A DNA stretch of 64,000 bases from Legionellaceae bacterium UBA6148 (GCA_002423125.1 DIUW01000019.1:1-64000), one strand, 5' to 3'. Shown: positions 17,760 to 27,206, counted from the stretch's first letter. Numbers and translations: made by a program. Notes: a model not told the origin generated them from the letters alone.

Positions 17760-18676
17760 CTAAACTTCGTGTATTAATGGCGCATCATATGCAGGCGGCG
17801 ACCACTAGTTTCGTTGCTCTTTGTCGGCAGCCACTCGCAACAGGAATGACCGTTGTCATGATTGCAATTACATTGACATTACCGGCACTACTTTGGATAT
17901 TCACTAATAATATAGCGGAGTTGACCAATAGTTGGAAGCGAGGTGGTCATATTTCACTTTATCTGGATCTGAATGCTTCAGCGAATGATTATGCTCCATT
18001 ACTTGCCCGTGTGCAGAAGACTGACGGTGTGGGTGAGGCGTTACTGAAAACACCTGCTGAAGGCATTCTTGAGTTACAACGCCAGGAAGGCATGCAGGAT
18101 TTAATGTTAAATCTTCCCGATAATCCATTACCCGCAGTCATTGATGTGGTTCCCTCAGCGAATATTACGACACCACTTCAACTCGAGGGGCTCTATGGTC
18201 GATTGAAAGCGTTGCCTGGTATTGATGACGCACGCCTGGACATGCAGTGGATGAGTCGTCTGTATGCGCTGCTCGATGTGTTGGAACGAATGACACAAGG
18301 ATTGATGGTGCTTTTAGCTTCAGCTGTGGTCTTTATTATCTGTAATACCTTGCGTCTTGTTATGAGTAAGCGCCATGAAGAAATTCGGGTCTTAAAGCTC
18401 ATTGGAGCCTCCAATTCGTATATTGTGCGTCCTTTTTTGTATTCAGGTTTATGGTATGGATTGATGAGTGCTGTGTTGGCTGTGTTGTTTGTCTCCTTGT
18501 TTATGTTGAGTTTAGGTTCGGTGTTGACTCAACTTGTTGAGACGTATCAAATGCATTTTTCAGTACTGGGTTTGTCGATGAGTCAATCGTTGTTTCTTAT
18601 TTTAATAGCGACCTTACTCGGCTGGTTAGGGGCGCGGATTTCGGTTAAGCGGCAATTGGCGGCGATTGAACCTTGA
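17753..18676 (+). CDS. ftsX: Cell-division protein FtsX
   Basis: FtsX is the inner-membrane subunit of FtsEX; its periplasmic loop activates murein-hydrolase regulators. 307 residues with one N-terminal membrane helix (residues ~30-50), a large periplasmic loop (~60-170) and three C-terminal helices (~180-300). The GTG start at 17753 lies inside the last codons of ftsE and has a perfect AGGAGG at 17741-17746, six bases upstream. Sequence is diverse outside the membrane helices, as usual for FtsX. Confidence 0.92.
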   Translation: MLTKLRVLMAHHMQAATTSFVALCRQPLATGMTVVMIAITLTLPALLWIFTNNIAELTNSWKRGGHISLYLDLNASANDYAPLLARVQKTDGVGEALLKTPAEGILELQRQEGMQDLMLNLPDNPLPAVIDVVPSANITTPLQLEGLYGRLKALPGIDDARLDMQWMSRLYALLDVLERMTQGLMVLLASAVVFIICNTLRLVMSKRHEEIRVLKLIGASNSYIVRPFLYSGLWYGLMSAVLAVLFVSLFMLSLGSVLTQLVETYQMHFSVLGLSMSQSLFLILIATLLGWLGARISVKRQLAAIEP

Positions 18677-18696
18677 CTATTTATTGACCTTTATTT

Positions 18697-18724
18697 TTGA
18701 AAAAATAAAATTTTGTTGTATAAT
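18697..18724 (+). promoter_or_regulatory. Sigma-70-type promoter for rpoH
   Basis: A TTGAAA box (18697-18702) and a perfect TATAAT box (18719-18724) are separated by 16 bases in the short gap between ftsX and rpoH. The start of transcription would lie about 60 bases before the rpoH ATG. The surrounding DNA is AT-rich, so chance matches are possible. Confidence 0.55.
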
Positions 18725-18791
18725 CAATAAAATTTGTCGGTTATGTCATTTAACGCCTGGCAACAGGTATTAATAACTGGAGAAATCTACA

Positions 18792-19664
18792 ATGAGTTTA
18801 CAATTGCAGCGACTGAGTACCGGTGTTCCAATCGGTAGTATTGATGCTTATATTCATCGCGTAAATCAAATTCCTATGCTGTCAGCAGAAGAAGAAATCG
18901 ATTTTGCAACTCGATTCCGGGAAGACGGCAATCCTGAATGGGCGCGCCAATTGGTACTCGCTCATTTACGCTATGTGGTCCGTGTGGCTCGTGGATACAT
19001 AGGATATGGTTTACCGTTAGGAGATTTAATTCAGGAAGGTAATGTCGGTTTAATGAAAGCGGTCAAGCGGTTTGATCCTGCGATGGGTGTTCGGCTGGTA
19101 TCATTTGCCGTTCATTGGATTAAGTCCGAAATTCATGAATTTGTTTTACATAATTGGCGAATTGTTAAAGTTGCAACAACTAAAGCACAACGTAAATTGT
19201 TTTTTAATCTGCGCAAAATGAAAAAACGCTTGGGTTGGTTTAGCCATGAGGAAGTCAATGCGGTGGCGCAGGATCTCGGTGTTACTCCTAAAGATGTTTT
19301 GGTGATGGAGCGCCGTCTCAATGCAATGGATACGCCTTATGATGCTTATGACTCAGATGAAGATGACTCTTCGTCCTTCCAATCATCTCCTTCAGGGTTT
19401 TTGCACGATGTCCGTAACGACCCTGCGTATTTGGTGGAGCAAGAGGATAGTGGCAATCAGCGCGGTGAGCAATTATATCTCGCAATGGCGGAGCTTGATC
19501 AACGGAGTCAAGATATTTTGCAACAACGCTGGTTGGCTGGTGAAAAGGCCGTAACTCTGCACACGCTTGCAGAACATTATGGCGTCTCTGCGGAACGAGT
19601 CCGTCAGCTTGAAAAGAATGCAATGAAAAAATTACGTCAGCACATGGAAAAATTGGCAGGATAA
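18792..19664 (+). CDS. rpoH: RNA polymerase sigma-32 factor RpoH
   Basis: RpoH directs RNA polymerase to heat-shock promoters. 290 residues with region 2 (LVLAHLRYVVRVARGYIGYG, DLIQEGNVGLMKAVKRFDP, SFAVHWIKSEI), the RpoH box (QRKLFFNLRKMKKRL) that distinguishes it from other sigma factors, and region 4 with a helix-turn-helix ending ERVRQLEKNAMKKLR. A GGAG lies ten bases before the ATG. It follows ftsX with its own apparent promoter. Confidence 0.96.
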   Translation: MSLQLQRLSTGVPIGSIDAYIHRVNQIPMLSAEEEIDFATRFREDGNPEWARQLVLAHLRYVVRVARGYIGYGLPLGDLIQEGNVGLMKAVKRFDPAMGVRLVSFAVHWIKSEIHEFVLHNWRIVKVATTKAQRKLFFNLRKMKKRLGWFSHEEVNAVAQDLGVTPKDVLVMERRLNAMDTPYDAYDSDEDDSSSFQSSPSGFLHDVRNDPAYLVEQEDSGNQRGEQLYLAMAELDQRSQDILQQRWLAGEKAVTLHTLAEHYGVSAERVRQLEKNAMKKLRQHMEKLAG

Positions 19665-19668
19665 GCAA

Positions 19669-19693
19669 CGTGACGGAAGTTATTTCCGTCACG
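19669..19693. terminator. Hairpin after rpoH
   Basis: Perfect 10-bp arms CGTGACGGAA (19669-19678) and TTCCGTCACG (19684-19693) with a 5-base loop lie six bases after the rpoH stop. There is no T-run after it on the plus strand, so it may be a weak, bidirectional or Rho-assisted terminator, or an mRNA-stabilising hairpin. Confidence 0.5.
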
Positions 19694-19727
19694 ATCCTTC
19701 CTGACCCCGCCCTCCCTGGAGTTGTCA

Positions 19728-19955
19728 TCAAAATTTAGGAAGCTGGCGGGGATCCCTAGAGGAGTCATTAATAGCTTTAGCTGTTTCTTTGTTTGGCAAG
19801 CTTAATTCTAGTGGAATCTCATGTTTTCTTGATACTTGTTTATAGAGCATAGTAATAACCTGAGTTGCGGTAAGACCAAACTCATTAAATATTACCTCAG
19901 CCTGCATTTTTAACTCGGGCTCTATTCTTGCTCTAACATAAGCTGATTTACTCAT
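19728..19955 (-). CDS. RelB/DinJ-family antitoxin, no partner toxin visible
   Basis: A 75-residue protein with the RelB/DinJ ribbon-helix-helix pattern (SAYVRARIEPELKMQAEVIFNEFGLTATQVITMLYKQV). These antitoxins repress their own operon and neutralise RelE/YafQ-type mRNA endonucleases encoded just downstream. Here the downstream side on the minus strand is occupied by rpoH on the other strand and has no credible toxin frame. The upstream side holds the MscS-type gene. It is therefore an orphan, perhaps a trans-acting antitoxin or a remnant after toxin loss. Confidence 0.8.
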   Translation of the reverse strand: MSKSAYVRARIEPELKMQAEVIFNEFGLTATQVITMLYKQVSRKHEIPLELSLPNKETAKAINDSSRDPRQLPKF

Positions 19956-20108
19956 AATATAACCTTTGATGATTACCTTACTAATAAATGTAACTCATTT
20001 GGGACACGTTTTCAATTTAGCGCAATGGTTATATCAGAGCTTCAGAGCTTTTAACAAATGGACTCTCGTAGTACATTAGAAGTATCTTCACCGTTGAATT
20101 GTTTAATT

Positions 20109-22313
20109 ATGCGACTTTATTTTTCTTTTTTATTGTTTTTCACGATAACCTTAGCGCATGCGATGCCAATTGATAATGAATTGCCTTCGTTTGATGTAAA
20201 GCAGGCGAATCATCGGTTTGATCAAATTAACCTAAAGCTTTCCGTCGAAGATTTAAATCGAGCCGATTTAGATGCTGCCGTCAGTCAGTTAACTGAGCTT
20301 GATAATCAGGCGGAATACTGTGTTACGGATACTCAGAAAAAAATAAATAATCTGCTTGCCTTGGCGATTCCTAGCCAATCGTCAAGCCATCTTGATAAGA
20401 CAAGTGTTGATCAGGTTTATATCAATCAACAAAAAAAAGAGTTTGAAAACATCCAAGCACAGTGTCGATTATTTTCCATTCGTGCGAAAGAGGCGGTTGA
20501 GGCGTATCGTTCAGCAAGCGCTAGCGTTGCTAAAAAAGAAGTGCTCAAGAGGGAGAGCCCTCTTTGGTCTATCGTTGACGAGGTTTTTTACCACGCGCCC
20601 AACAAGCAAGTCCTTCAGATGATCAACCTATTTTTCTCACCGGCAATTCCTTCTTACGGGATGGGGATTGGTATTGCCTTGTTTTCTACCCTCATGTCCA
20701 TGTTTTTATTCTTGAAGTTGCAAAAAAGCCAGTTGATGCGACGTTTATTAGGGTCACAGTCACTTGGGATTAGCTCTTTCTTCTTATGGGTTATGACGTT
20801 GCTTTCGGGATGTTTTTTAATATATCAATGGAGTGTATTGGTTAATAATGTAGATGCTCTTCTCACTCCGACGTTACTTTTTGGTTATTTTTTTTCAGCA
20901 TCGCTGCTCTCCTTTCTTTTTCAAATGAGGTGGTTACGATTCTATTGTCTTTTCCTTTCTTTAGATCGAGCCTTTTTAAAAGCTTTTTTGTTCAATGGGA
21001 TGATCTTTGCACTCATCGGTTTAGTGGGGTATTTTGCATTCACGCCTATCAACACTCGTGATCCGCTAATACAATTGCTGCAGTCTGGCTATTTGGTTTT
21101 GAGTTTAAGTGCTCTCGTTTTTTTTGTTTGCCTTTTTTGTCGAAAACACGCTCACTTTCATTTCATTCAATCCCATCGTCGGCTCATTTATGGTGTCACT
21201 GTGTTTTGGATGGTATTGGAATTTGTCTTAGATGGGCTTGGCTATCACTATCTCGCAATGCGTCTTTTTCTCTCAACTTTGACCACGTTGAGCTTAATTT
21301 CCTTTACTGGATTATTGGTGTTGGTGGCTCATAAACTCTATCTTGCGTTTTATATAAAACCTAACCTTAATCTGTGGGTTATGCGATATGTGGGATACAA
21401 AACGGGACAACTATTCACCGAAATTTTTATTCTAAAAGTGATCCTGCAAGTCGCTATTGTTGGTACAGGAATCTATTGTATTGGCCATAGTATGGATTTT
21501 ACTGCTTACTATGTTGACAGTTTTATGGATAAATTGTTTGATGGAATTCCTTTTGCATCAATGATCATTTTTCCCATGCACATCATGGTTGGTGCGATTA
21601 CGTTTTGTGTGCTTTTTATCATGTTTCGCTGCATTTCAACTCGGATTGTGCGGCATCATCAATCAGAAGGGGAAGAAGAACGGCAAGTTGCGCTTGCATC
21701 GATTGCGACGTATTTTGGTTTTTTGGTTGCTGTGTTAGTTGGTTTAATCATTGCCGGGTTTAATTTTACCGGGTTAGCAATCGTCGCGGGTGCATTGTCC
21801 GTTGGTATTGGCTTAGGTCTACAGAGTATTGTAAATAATTTTGTGTCGGGATTATTGCTATTAATTGAAAAACCAATTCAGCCGGGTGACCGAATTAACG
21901 TGGATGGTATCGAAGGATTTGTGAAGCAAATTCGAGTTCGATCAACTCATATTATTACGCCGAATCGAGAAGATATCATTATCCCAAACTCCGATCTCAT
22001 TACGCGTCGCGTTACGAACTACATGTTTAGTGATAAAAACTGCCGGATTAGTTGTGAAGTCAATGTAACGTATGGGACTGACACGAACCTGGTTCGTGAA
22101 GTATTATTATCAATTGCCAATCTTCATGAAGAAGTGATTAAAATAGGGCGTTCAAAACCGTATGTTCTGTTTCGATCGTTTGGCCCGAATCACTTGGTCT
22201 TTCAGTTGTCATGTTTAATTAAAGACGTCAATAGAAAAGGCATCATTCAGAGCGACCTGAATTATGCAATTGAAGAGAGGTTTCGCAAACATCAAATTGC
22301 TCTGTCGACGTAA
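20109..22313 (+). CDS. Large MscS-family mechanosensitive channel (MscK/MscM-like)
   Basis: A mechanosensitive channel that releases solutes under osmotic downshock. With the ATG at 20109 there is a signal peptide (LYFSFLLFFTITLAHA), a periplasmic coiled domain (residues ~20-175) and about ten hydrophobic segments. The conserved MscS core is at the C-terminus: the pore helix TM3 (GLAIVAGALSVGIGLGLQSIVNNFVSG) and the beta-domain (IEKPIQPGDRINVDG, TPNREDIIIPNSDLI). It is shorter than E. coli MscK (about 1,120 residues) but much longer than MscS (286). An in-frame ATG at 20058 lacks a signal peptide. It stands alone. Confidence 0.87.
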   Translation: MRLYFSFLLFFTITLAHAMPIDNELPSFDVKQANHRFDQINLKLSVEDLNRADLDAAVSQLTELDNQAEYCVTDTQKKINNLLALAIPSQSSSHLDKTSVDQVYINQQKKEFENIQAQCRLFSIRAKEAVEAYRSASASVAKKEVLKRESPLWSIVDEVFYHAPNKQVLQMINLFFSPAIPSYGMGIGIALFSTLMSMFLFLKLQKSQLMRRLLGSQSLGISSFFLWVMTLLSGCFLIYQWSVLVNNVDALLTPTLLFGYFFSASLLSFLFQMRWLRFYCLFLSLDRAFLKAFLFNGMIFALIGLVGYFAFTPINTRDPLIQLLQSGYLVLSLSALVFFVCLFCRKHAHFHFIQSHRRLIYGVTVFWMVLEFVLDGLGYHYLAMRLFLSTLTTLSLISFTGLLVLVAHKLYLAFYIKPNLNLWVMRYVGYKTGQLFTEIFILKVILQVAIVGTGIYCIGHSMDFTAYYVDSFMDKLFDGIPFASMIIFPMHIMVGAITFCVLFIMFRCISTRIVRHHQSEGEEERQVALASIATYFGFLVAVLVGLIIAGFNFTGLAIVAGALSVGIGLGLQSIVNNFVSGLLLLIEKPIQPGDRINVDGIEGFVKQIRVRSTHIITPNREDIIIPNSDLITRRVTNYMFSDKNCRISCEVNVTYGTDTNLVREVLLSIANLHEEVIKIGRSKPYVLFRSFGPNHLVFQLSCLIKDVNRKGIIQSDLNYAIEERFRKHQIALST

Positions 22314-22369
22314 ATCAGATATCCGCCGTCTAATGTCATCCCAGGGCTACCTCATGAAAAAAATCTGCC

Positions 22370-22530
22370 GTCATTGCGAACGCAGTGAAGCAATCCAGGG
22401 TTCCGTGCTTTGAACTCTGGCTTGCTTCACTGCGTTCGCAATGACGAATTTTTGTGTAAATTTATAGTGGGTTCTCTGCAGAGCTCCCTCATGAAAAAAA
22501 TCCGTCGTCTTTGCGAACGCAGCGAGGCCA
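22370..22530. repeat. REP-like palindromic repeat, full copy plus a partial copy
   Basis: Perfect 24-bp arms at 22370-22393 and 22422-22445 start GTCATTGCGAACGCAGTG and end with its complement, around a 28-base loop. A diverged half-copy follows at about 22489-22530; it shares the leading CTCATGAAAAAAATC and the TTTGCGAACGCAG core. A related element is at 40572-40641. The family lies between genes and resembles REP/BIME-like repeats of other gammaproteobacteria. Confidence 0.75.
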
Positions 22531-22549
22531 GCGTCCTTAGAGCACTAGA

Positions 22550-23548
22550 TTACTTCGCTAACACTCCGTCAGGTTTAATTTTTTGTCGTAATTTTTGTTT
22601 TGTCTCTTCATCCACAAATGCTGATTCAATTGCCATTGCTGTAATGGAGGTCATTGTTTCGTCACTGTAATCATAAGCTGCTTGTACGCGATTATATTCT
22701 TCGCCTAGCGTTGTGAACATAAATGGCGGATCATCCGAGTTTAAGCTAACCATGAGCCCGGCTTCCAGGAGCTTGGGGAAGGGATGGCTTTTTAAATCGG
22801 GGAATAAACCCAGCTTGATATTGCTCGATGGGCATAGCTCCAGTGCAATGCCGCGCTCTTTTAATAAGCTGATGGTGTCAGGGGAGTTAAACACCTGCAC
22901 GCCGTGGCCAACACGAGTGATGTGTAGGTTTTCAATGGCTTCGATAACCCCACTTGCAGGCGCAAATTCACCGGCATGTGCCGTGCACTGTAATCCAGCT
23001 GCGTGAGCGATTTCAAATGAACGTTTGAATAGTTTCGGTGGGAAATGAATTTCATCTCCTCCCAAACCAAAACCAACAACACAAGGAACGGATCGCCTGG
23101 TTATCTCCTCAGCAACACCAATACACGCGTCTTCACCAAAATGGCGCACAGCAGTGACGAGGATGCGACCAATGATTCCAAATTGAGCCTCGGCATCATC
23201 GGTTGCCTGCTGGATTGCCTGTAAGTGTTCAATGGATGGAATTCCAGTCGATTGCTCTGCGTGGTCAGGTGAATACATCATTTCAACGTAGATTGCGTCT
23301 TCAAGCGCACGTGCTCGTAAGTAATCAAACGTAATATCGTAATAATCGCGTGGTGTTTTAATGAGCGCGGCGAGAGTATCGTAAACGCCTAGAAAATGTA
23401 AAAAATCATTGGATAAATAGTTTTCACCATCGGGTGCGATTAAACCATCAGGAATGATTAATTGATTGCGTTTGGCAAGTTGATGCGCCACGTTTGGAGT
23501 GATTGTTCCTTCGAGGTGAACATGTAATTCTGCTTTTTTGACTGACAT
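22550..23548 (-). CDS. add: Adenosine (or adenine) deaminase family protein
   Basis: Zinc hydrolase of the adenosine deaminase family that converts adenosine to inosine (or adenine to hypoxanthine) in purine salvage. 332 residues with ELHVHLEGTI (zinc HxH), HAGE near residue 202, VGHGVQV and the catalytic SLNSDDPPF motif near 278. The GFGLGGDE stretch is typical of deaminases of this size. Sequence alone does not separate adenosine from adenine specificity. It stands alone, and its 3' end lies beside the palindromic repeats at 22370-22530. Confidence 0.88.
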   Translation of the reverse strand: MSVKKAELHVHLEGTITPNVAHQLAKRNQLIIPDGLIAPDGENYLSNDFLHFLGVYDTLAALIKTPRDYYDITFDYLRARALEDAIYVEMMYSPDHAEQSTGIPSIEHLQAIQQATDDAEAQFGIIGRILVTAVRHFGEDACIGVAEEITRRSVPCVVGFGLGGDEIHFPPKLFKRSFEIAHAAGLQCTAHAGEFAPASGVIEAIENLHITRVGHGVQVFNSPDTISLLKERGIALELCPSSNIKLGLFPDLKSHPFPKLLEAGLMVSLNSDDPPFMFTTLGEEYNRVQAAYDYSDETMTSITAMAIESAFVDEETKQKLRQKIKPDGVLAK

Positions 23549-23628
23549 AGTAGTTCCTAAATATTGTATGATGGCAATATTAGTTAAAACCGGCTAAAAT
23601 TACCAGATTATTTTAACAGGAATGATAT

Positions 23629-23814
23629 ATGAGTGCGTTTGACATTGATAAAGCCTATGTTAGTCCCTATGACACGTTTTTGTATACTTTCGACGCGACA
23701 CACGAAAAAACGGCGTCACAATTACAAGAAATTAAAAAACATCAGCGCATCGCTGTATTACGAGATACGCCTCGGAAGGAAGGAGATGATGCGGAAATTT
23801 GGGACAAGTTTTAG
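23629..23814 (+). CDS. Small conserved-looking protein of unknown function
   Basis: A 61-residue frame starting MSAFDIDKAYVSPYD, with an AGGA motif eight bases before the ATG. It contains FLYTFDATHEKTASQLQEIKKHQRI, a charged amphipathic stretch, and no signal or membrane segment. I recall similar short proteins in Legionella but cannot name the family. It is divergent from the deaminase gene. Confidence 0.55.
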   Translation: MSAFDIDKAYVSPYDTFLYTFDATHEKTASQLQEIKKHQRIAVLRDTPRKEGDDAEIWDKF

Positions 23815-23826
23815 GTCGCCCTCAGA

Positions 23827-23882
23827 ATAACGTCCTTCAATGTTCCCTTCTCCCCAGACATGGGGAGGGGATTTTGAATAAG
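23827..23882 (+). repeat. Dispersed repeat family, internally deleted copy
   Basis: ATAACGTCCTTCAATGTTCC followed by TTCTCCCCAGACATGGGGAG and GGGGATTTTGAATAAG matches the elements at 61019-61130 (same strand) and 48571-48676 (opposite strand), but lacks about 22 central bases (the GTGCCCGTAGGGCGG part). It contains a CTCCCC/GGGGAG palindrome that could act as a hairpin after the short gene. Confidence 0.7.
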
Positions 23883-23920
23883 CTATACTGCGCGCACCGC
23901 AGCATCAGTTCGAACACGCT

Positions 23921-25174
23921 CTAACCGAGCAGTAAATGAAATAGCTTGTACGAAAGAATCGTCAACAATGAGGCTGCTGGTAAAGTCAAAATCCACGATG
24001 TAAAAATATTACGAATAACCAAGAGATTTAACGCGCCGATACCACGAGCTAGTCCTACGCCGAACACGGCGCCTACGAGCGTTTGAGTTGCCGATACAGG
24101 GATGCCAATGCTCGTTGCGACGACGACTGTGGTTGCTGCGGCGAGGGTTGCTGCAAACGCGCGACTGGGTGTGAGCGCGGTAATTGAACTCCCTACGGTC
24201 TCAATGACTTTTCGGCCATACATCAAAAATCCACTAATCACGCCAATACAACCAAAAACGATAATCCATGAAGGATAATTTGCTGCGCCGAATGATTGCG
24301 AAGGTTGCGTGACTAGGCTATGTACGATGGTTAAGGGCCCTACTGCAAGTGCAACATCGTTTGATCCGTGGGCAAAGACCATAGCACAGGCCGTCATCGC
24401 CATAAGGATAGCAAAATGCTTTTCTACCTGTGCAAATCGGTCGCGGCGATTAATATTCTCGTTTTCAGGAATGCGTCGAATCAAGAAGATGCCAAGCAGC
24501 ATGATGCTGATACTGGAGAGGAACATGACCGTTAAACCCTTTGCCATGCTTAAATGAATATTGAAATGATGCAATCCTTTAAATACGGTAATAAATGAAA
24601 GAACAGCACCCACGAGAAGTAAATAAACGGGGATATAAAATTTAGCGTTTTCCAGGGGGTTGCTCTTAATGAAGATGGTTTGTTGAATTGTAAAAAACAG
24701 CGTATAGGCTGTCACACCGGAAATGAGGGGGGAGGTAATCCAGCCAATCGCAATATGAGAGACTTCACTCCAATGAATGGCAGAACTTCCCAAGACCACC
24801 GTTCCGAATCCAACCATAGAACCAACGATCGCATTCGTAATGGATACGGGCACACCCATATAGCTTGCCAAATTCATCCAAATTGTACAGGCCATGAGGA
24901 CTCCCAGCATGCCCTCAATAAGAATCAGAGGCTCCGTTGTGAGTTGCTCGGTGTTGATAATACCATCACGCATGGTTTCGGTGACGCCCGTACCGCCGAA
25001 GAACGCACCGGCAAATTCAAAGATGATGGCGATGAGCATGGCTTGGCGGACGGTGACTGCCTTTGATCCCATGGTTGTGCTCATGACATTGGCGAGGTCA
25101 TTGGCGCCAACCCCCCACGTCATGAAAAAACAAAGTCCAATGGCAATGCTAATAAGGAATAGTGAATGATCCAT
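23921..25174 (-). CDS. pit: Pit-family inorganic phosphate transporter
   Basis: A low-affinity phosphate (metal-phosphate:H+) symporter of the inner membrane. 417 residues and about ten membrane helices. Both copies of the family signature are visible: GANDLANVMSTTMGSKA near residue 23 and AHGSNDVALAVGP near 265, the inverted-repeat halves of the fold. It lies nine bases after the PhoU-like gene in the same direction, a pairing seen in many bacteria. Confidence 0.93.
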   Translation of the reverse strand: MDHSLFLISIAIGLCFFMTWGVGANDLANVMSTTMGSKAVTVRQAMLIAIIFEFAGAFFGGTGVTETMRDGIINTEQLTTEPLILIEGMLGVLMACTIWMNLASYMGVPVSITNAIVGSMVGFGTVVLGSSAIHWSEVSHIAIGWITSPLISGVTAYTLFFTIQQTIFIKSNPLENAKFYIPVYLLLVGAVLSFITVFKGLHHFNIHLSMAKGLTVMFLSSISIMLLGIFLIRRIPENENINRRDRFAQVEKHFAILMAMTACAMVFAHGSNDVALAVGPLTIVHSLVTQPSQSFGAANYPSWIIVFGCIGVISGFLMYGRKVIETVGSSITALTPSRAFAATLAAATTVVVATSIGIPVSATQTLVGAVFGVGLARGIGALNLLVIRNIFTSWILTLPAASLLTILSYKLFHLLLG

Positions 25175-25183
25175 AATTTTTGT

Positions 25184-25855
25184 TTACCTGGCTATAAGAA
25201 TTTGGAGCCGTCCGCCCACAATTTGGGCGTCGTCGGCGAGGTCGCCAATCCATTGAACCAGTTTGTATAGGAAAAAAATATCAATGGCAGGTAAGTCCTT
25301 TTCCAAGTCAAAAATACAATGTCTTATTTTCACAAGTTGTTCATCACAGTCATGTTCAATTTCATCGAGAGTGACGATCATTTCCTCTACAATGCTGACC
25401 TCATTGCCACGAAAACCTGTTTCAAGCAATTCATCAAGTTCATTGATGGCTTTGCATGCAAGTTTTGCAGCATCAAGGCAGCGATTTAAGAAAGGCATTA
25501 ATAAGGGATGGAGAACGTCGGGTATAACCATACGTCGACTAAGAACCAAACCTGCAATGTCTTCTGCTTTATTGGCAATGTGGTCTTGAGCACTGAGTAA
25601 TTCCAATAAATCGGTGCGAGCAACCGGAAGGAATAGCCCGGTTGGGAGGTGTAATCTCAAATTACGTTTAATTAAATCAGCTTGTCGCTCAAGCGTTGTG
25701 ATTTTATCTTTAATTTCGTTCGCCGTAACCCAATCTTGTCGAAGTGTTGCTTCAAAAAGTGGATTGAGTAGCTTAGCGCAATGGTACGATGTATGGATAT
25801 GTTGCTCAATGGGCTTTATTGGCGACGGCCCAAACATATTAAAAATATTACTCAT
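25184..25855 (-). CDS. PhoU-like DUF47 protein partnered with Pit
   Basis: 223 residues, all-helical, of the DUF47/TIGR00153 family, which shares the PhoU fold. Acidic metal-binding clusters are visible (LLSAQDHIANKAEDIAG and LDEIEHDCDE). Such proteins are encoded before pit genes and are thought to modulate phosphate uptake. This is the first gene of the two-gene unit; the enolase gene diverges from it. Confidence 0.88.
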   Translation of the reverse strand: MSNIFNMFGPSPIKPIEQHIHTSYHCAKLLNPLFEATLRQDWVTANEIKDKITTLERQADLIKRNLRLHLPTGLFLPVARTDLLELLSAQDHIANKAEDIAGLVLSRRMVIPDVLHPLLMPFLNRCLDAAKLACKAINELDELLETGFRGNEVSIVEEMIVTLDEIEHDCDEQLVKIRHCIFDLEKDLPAIDIFFLYKLVQWIGDLADDAQIVGGRLQILIAR

Positions 25856-25937
25856 GATTCACGCGTTTTGCGAAATTATGTTGTAAAGTATACCGAAAAT
25901 TTAAGTAGATCAACATCTAATTATTTAAGGACAGCAA

Positions 25938-27206
25938 ATGCAAATTACATCCATTAAAGGGCGGGAAATTTTAGATTCGCGCGGGAACCCTACGGTTGAG
26001 GTTGATGTGACCTTGGATAATGGAGTTTTGGGTCGTGCAAGCGTTCCGTCTGGCGCGTCCACGGGTAGTCGTGAGGCGTGTGAATTGCGAGATGGTGATC
26101 AACGTCGATATGCTGGCAAAGGGGTGCTTCATGCGGTCTCACATATTAATGGTGAAATAAATAAAGCGTTAATCCATCTTTCCGTGAGCGATCAAGCGTT
26201 GTTGGACGCGCGTCTTTGCAGTCTTGATGGTACAGAGAATAAATCACGTCTTGGTGCGAATGCACTCCTTGCCGTTTCACTTGCTTGTGCGAGGGCAAAT
26301 GCCAATGCGCACAAAATGCCTTTATTTGAAGCATTAAATCAAGGTGAGTCAATGGTGATGCCTGTGCCGATGATGAATGTCCTTAATGGCGGGGCTCATG
26401 CCGACAATAACGTCGATATTCAAGAGTTTATGATTATGCCTGTGGGTGCCACAGATTTTCCCATGGCATTACAGATGGGTGCTGAAACGTTTCATGTATT
26501 GAAGTCAGTGTTAAAACAGAAGGGATTGAGCACATCGGTGGGGGATGAGGGTGGTTTTGCCCCGAATCTTCAATCCAATCAGCATGCATTGGATTTGTTA
26601 ATGGAAGCAGTTGAACGGGCTGGTTTTAAACTTGGGTCAGACATCGTGTTCACTCTGGATGTTGCAGCAAGTGAGCTTTATCGAGAGGGTTTATATCATC
26701 TTGATTCTGAAAATAAGACATTCTCAGCGGATCAGTTAATTGATTACTATGCCGAACTAATAAAAAACAACCCCATTGTAAGCATAGAAGATGGTCTTGG
26801 TGAAAGTGATTGGGAGGGATGGCATACGTTGACTGAGCGCTTAGGTGATAAGGTCCAACTCGTCGGTGATGATTTGTTTGTAACGAACGCCCTTTTTTTG
26901 GCGAAAGGCATTGAAAATCACATTGCTAATGCGATATTGATTAAGCCGAATCAGATCGGCACGTTGACCGAAACGCGTCAGACAATCGCTCTTGCTAAGC
27001 AACACGGCTACCATTGCGTGATGTCGCATCGTTCTGGAGAAACAGAAGATGTCTTTATCGCTGATTTAGCAGTAGCAACAGGATGTGGTCAAATTAAAAC
27101 CGGATCACTATGCCGTACGGATCGCATGTCTAAATATAATCAGCTATTACGAATACAGGAAATAGCATCATTAGGGCTTTATCCGTTTAAGTTTATTTGT
27201 TCATGA
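25938..27206 (+). CDS. eno: Enolase
   Basis: Enolase interconverts 2-phosphoglycerate and phosphoenolpyruvate and is often part of the RNA degradosome. 422 residues. Visible blocks are ILDSRGNPTVEVDV, GRASVPSGASTG, the metal ligands in FTLDVAA, SIEDGL and GDDLFVTN, catalytic Lys in ILIKPNQIGTLTET, and the signature MSHRSGETED. A GGACAG precedes the ATG by about six bases. The last codons (C-S-stop) lie inside an inverted repeat shared with the convergent neighbour. Confidence 0.97.
   Translation: MQITSIKGREILDSRGNPTVEVDVTLDNGVLGRASVPSGASTGSREACELRDGDQRRYAGKGVLHAVSHINGEINKALIHLSVSDQALLDARLCSLDGTENKSRLGANALLAVSLACARANANAHKMPLFEALNQGESMVMPVPMMNVLNGGAHADNNVDIQEFMIMPVGATDFPMALQMGAETFHVLKSVLKQKGLSTSVGDEGGFAPNLQSNQHALDLLMEAVERAGFKLGSDIVFTLDVAASELYREGLYHLDSENKTFSADQLIDYYAELIKNNPIVSIEDGLGESDWEGWHTLTERLGDKVQLVGDDLFVTNALFLAKGIENHIANAILIKPNQIGTLTETRQTIALAKQHGYHCVMSHRSGETEDVFIADLAVATGCGQIKTGSLCRTDRMSKYNQLLRIQEIASLGLYPFKFICS

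Noticed and set aside
23633..23830. 65-residue frame overlapping the short gene at 23629
   Set aside because: The 23629 frame has the better ribosome-binding site and protein-like composition; the two cannot both be main genes.
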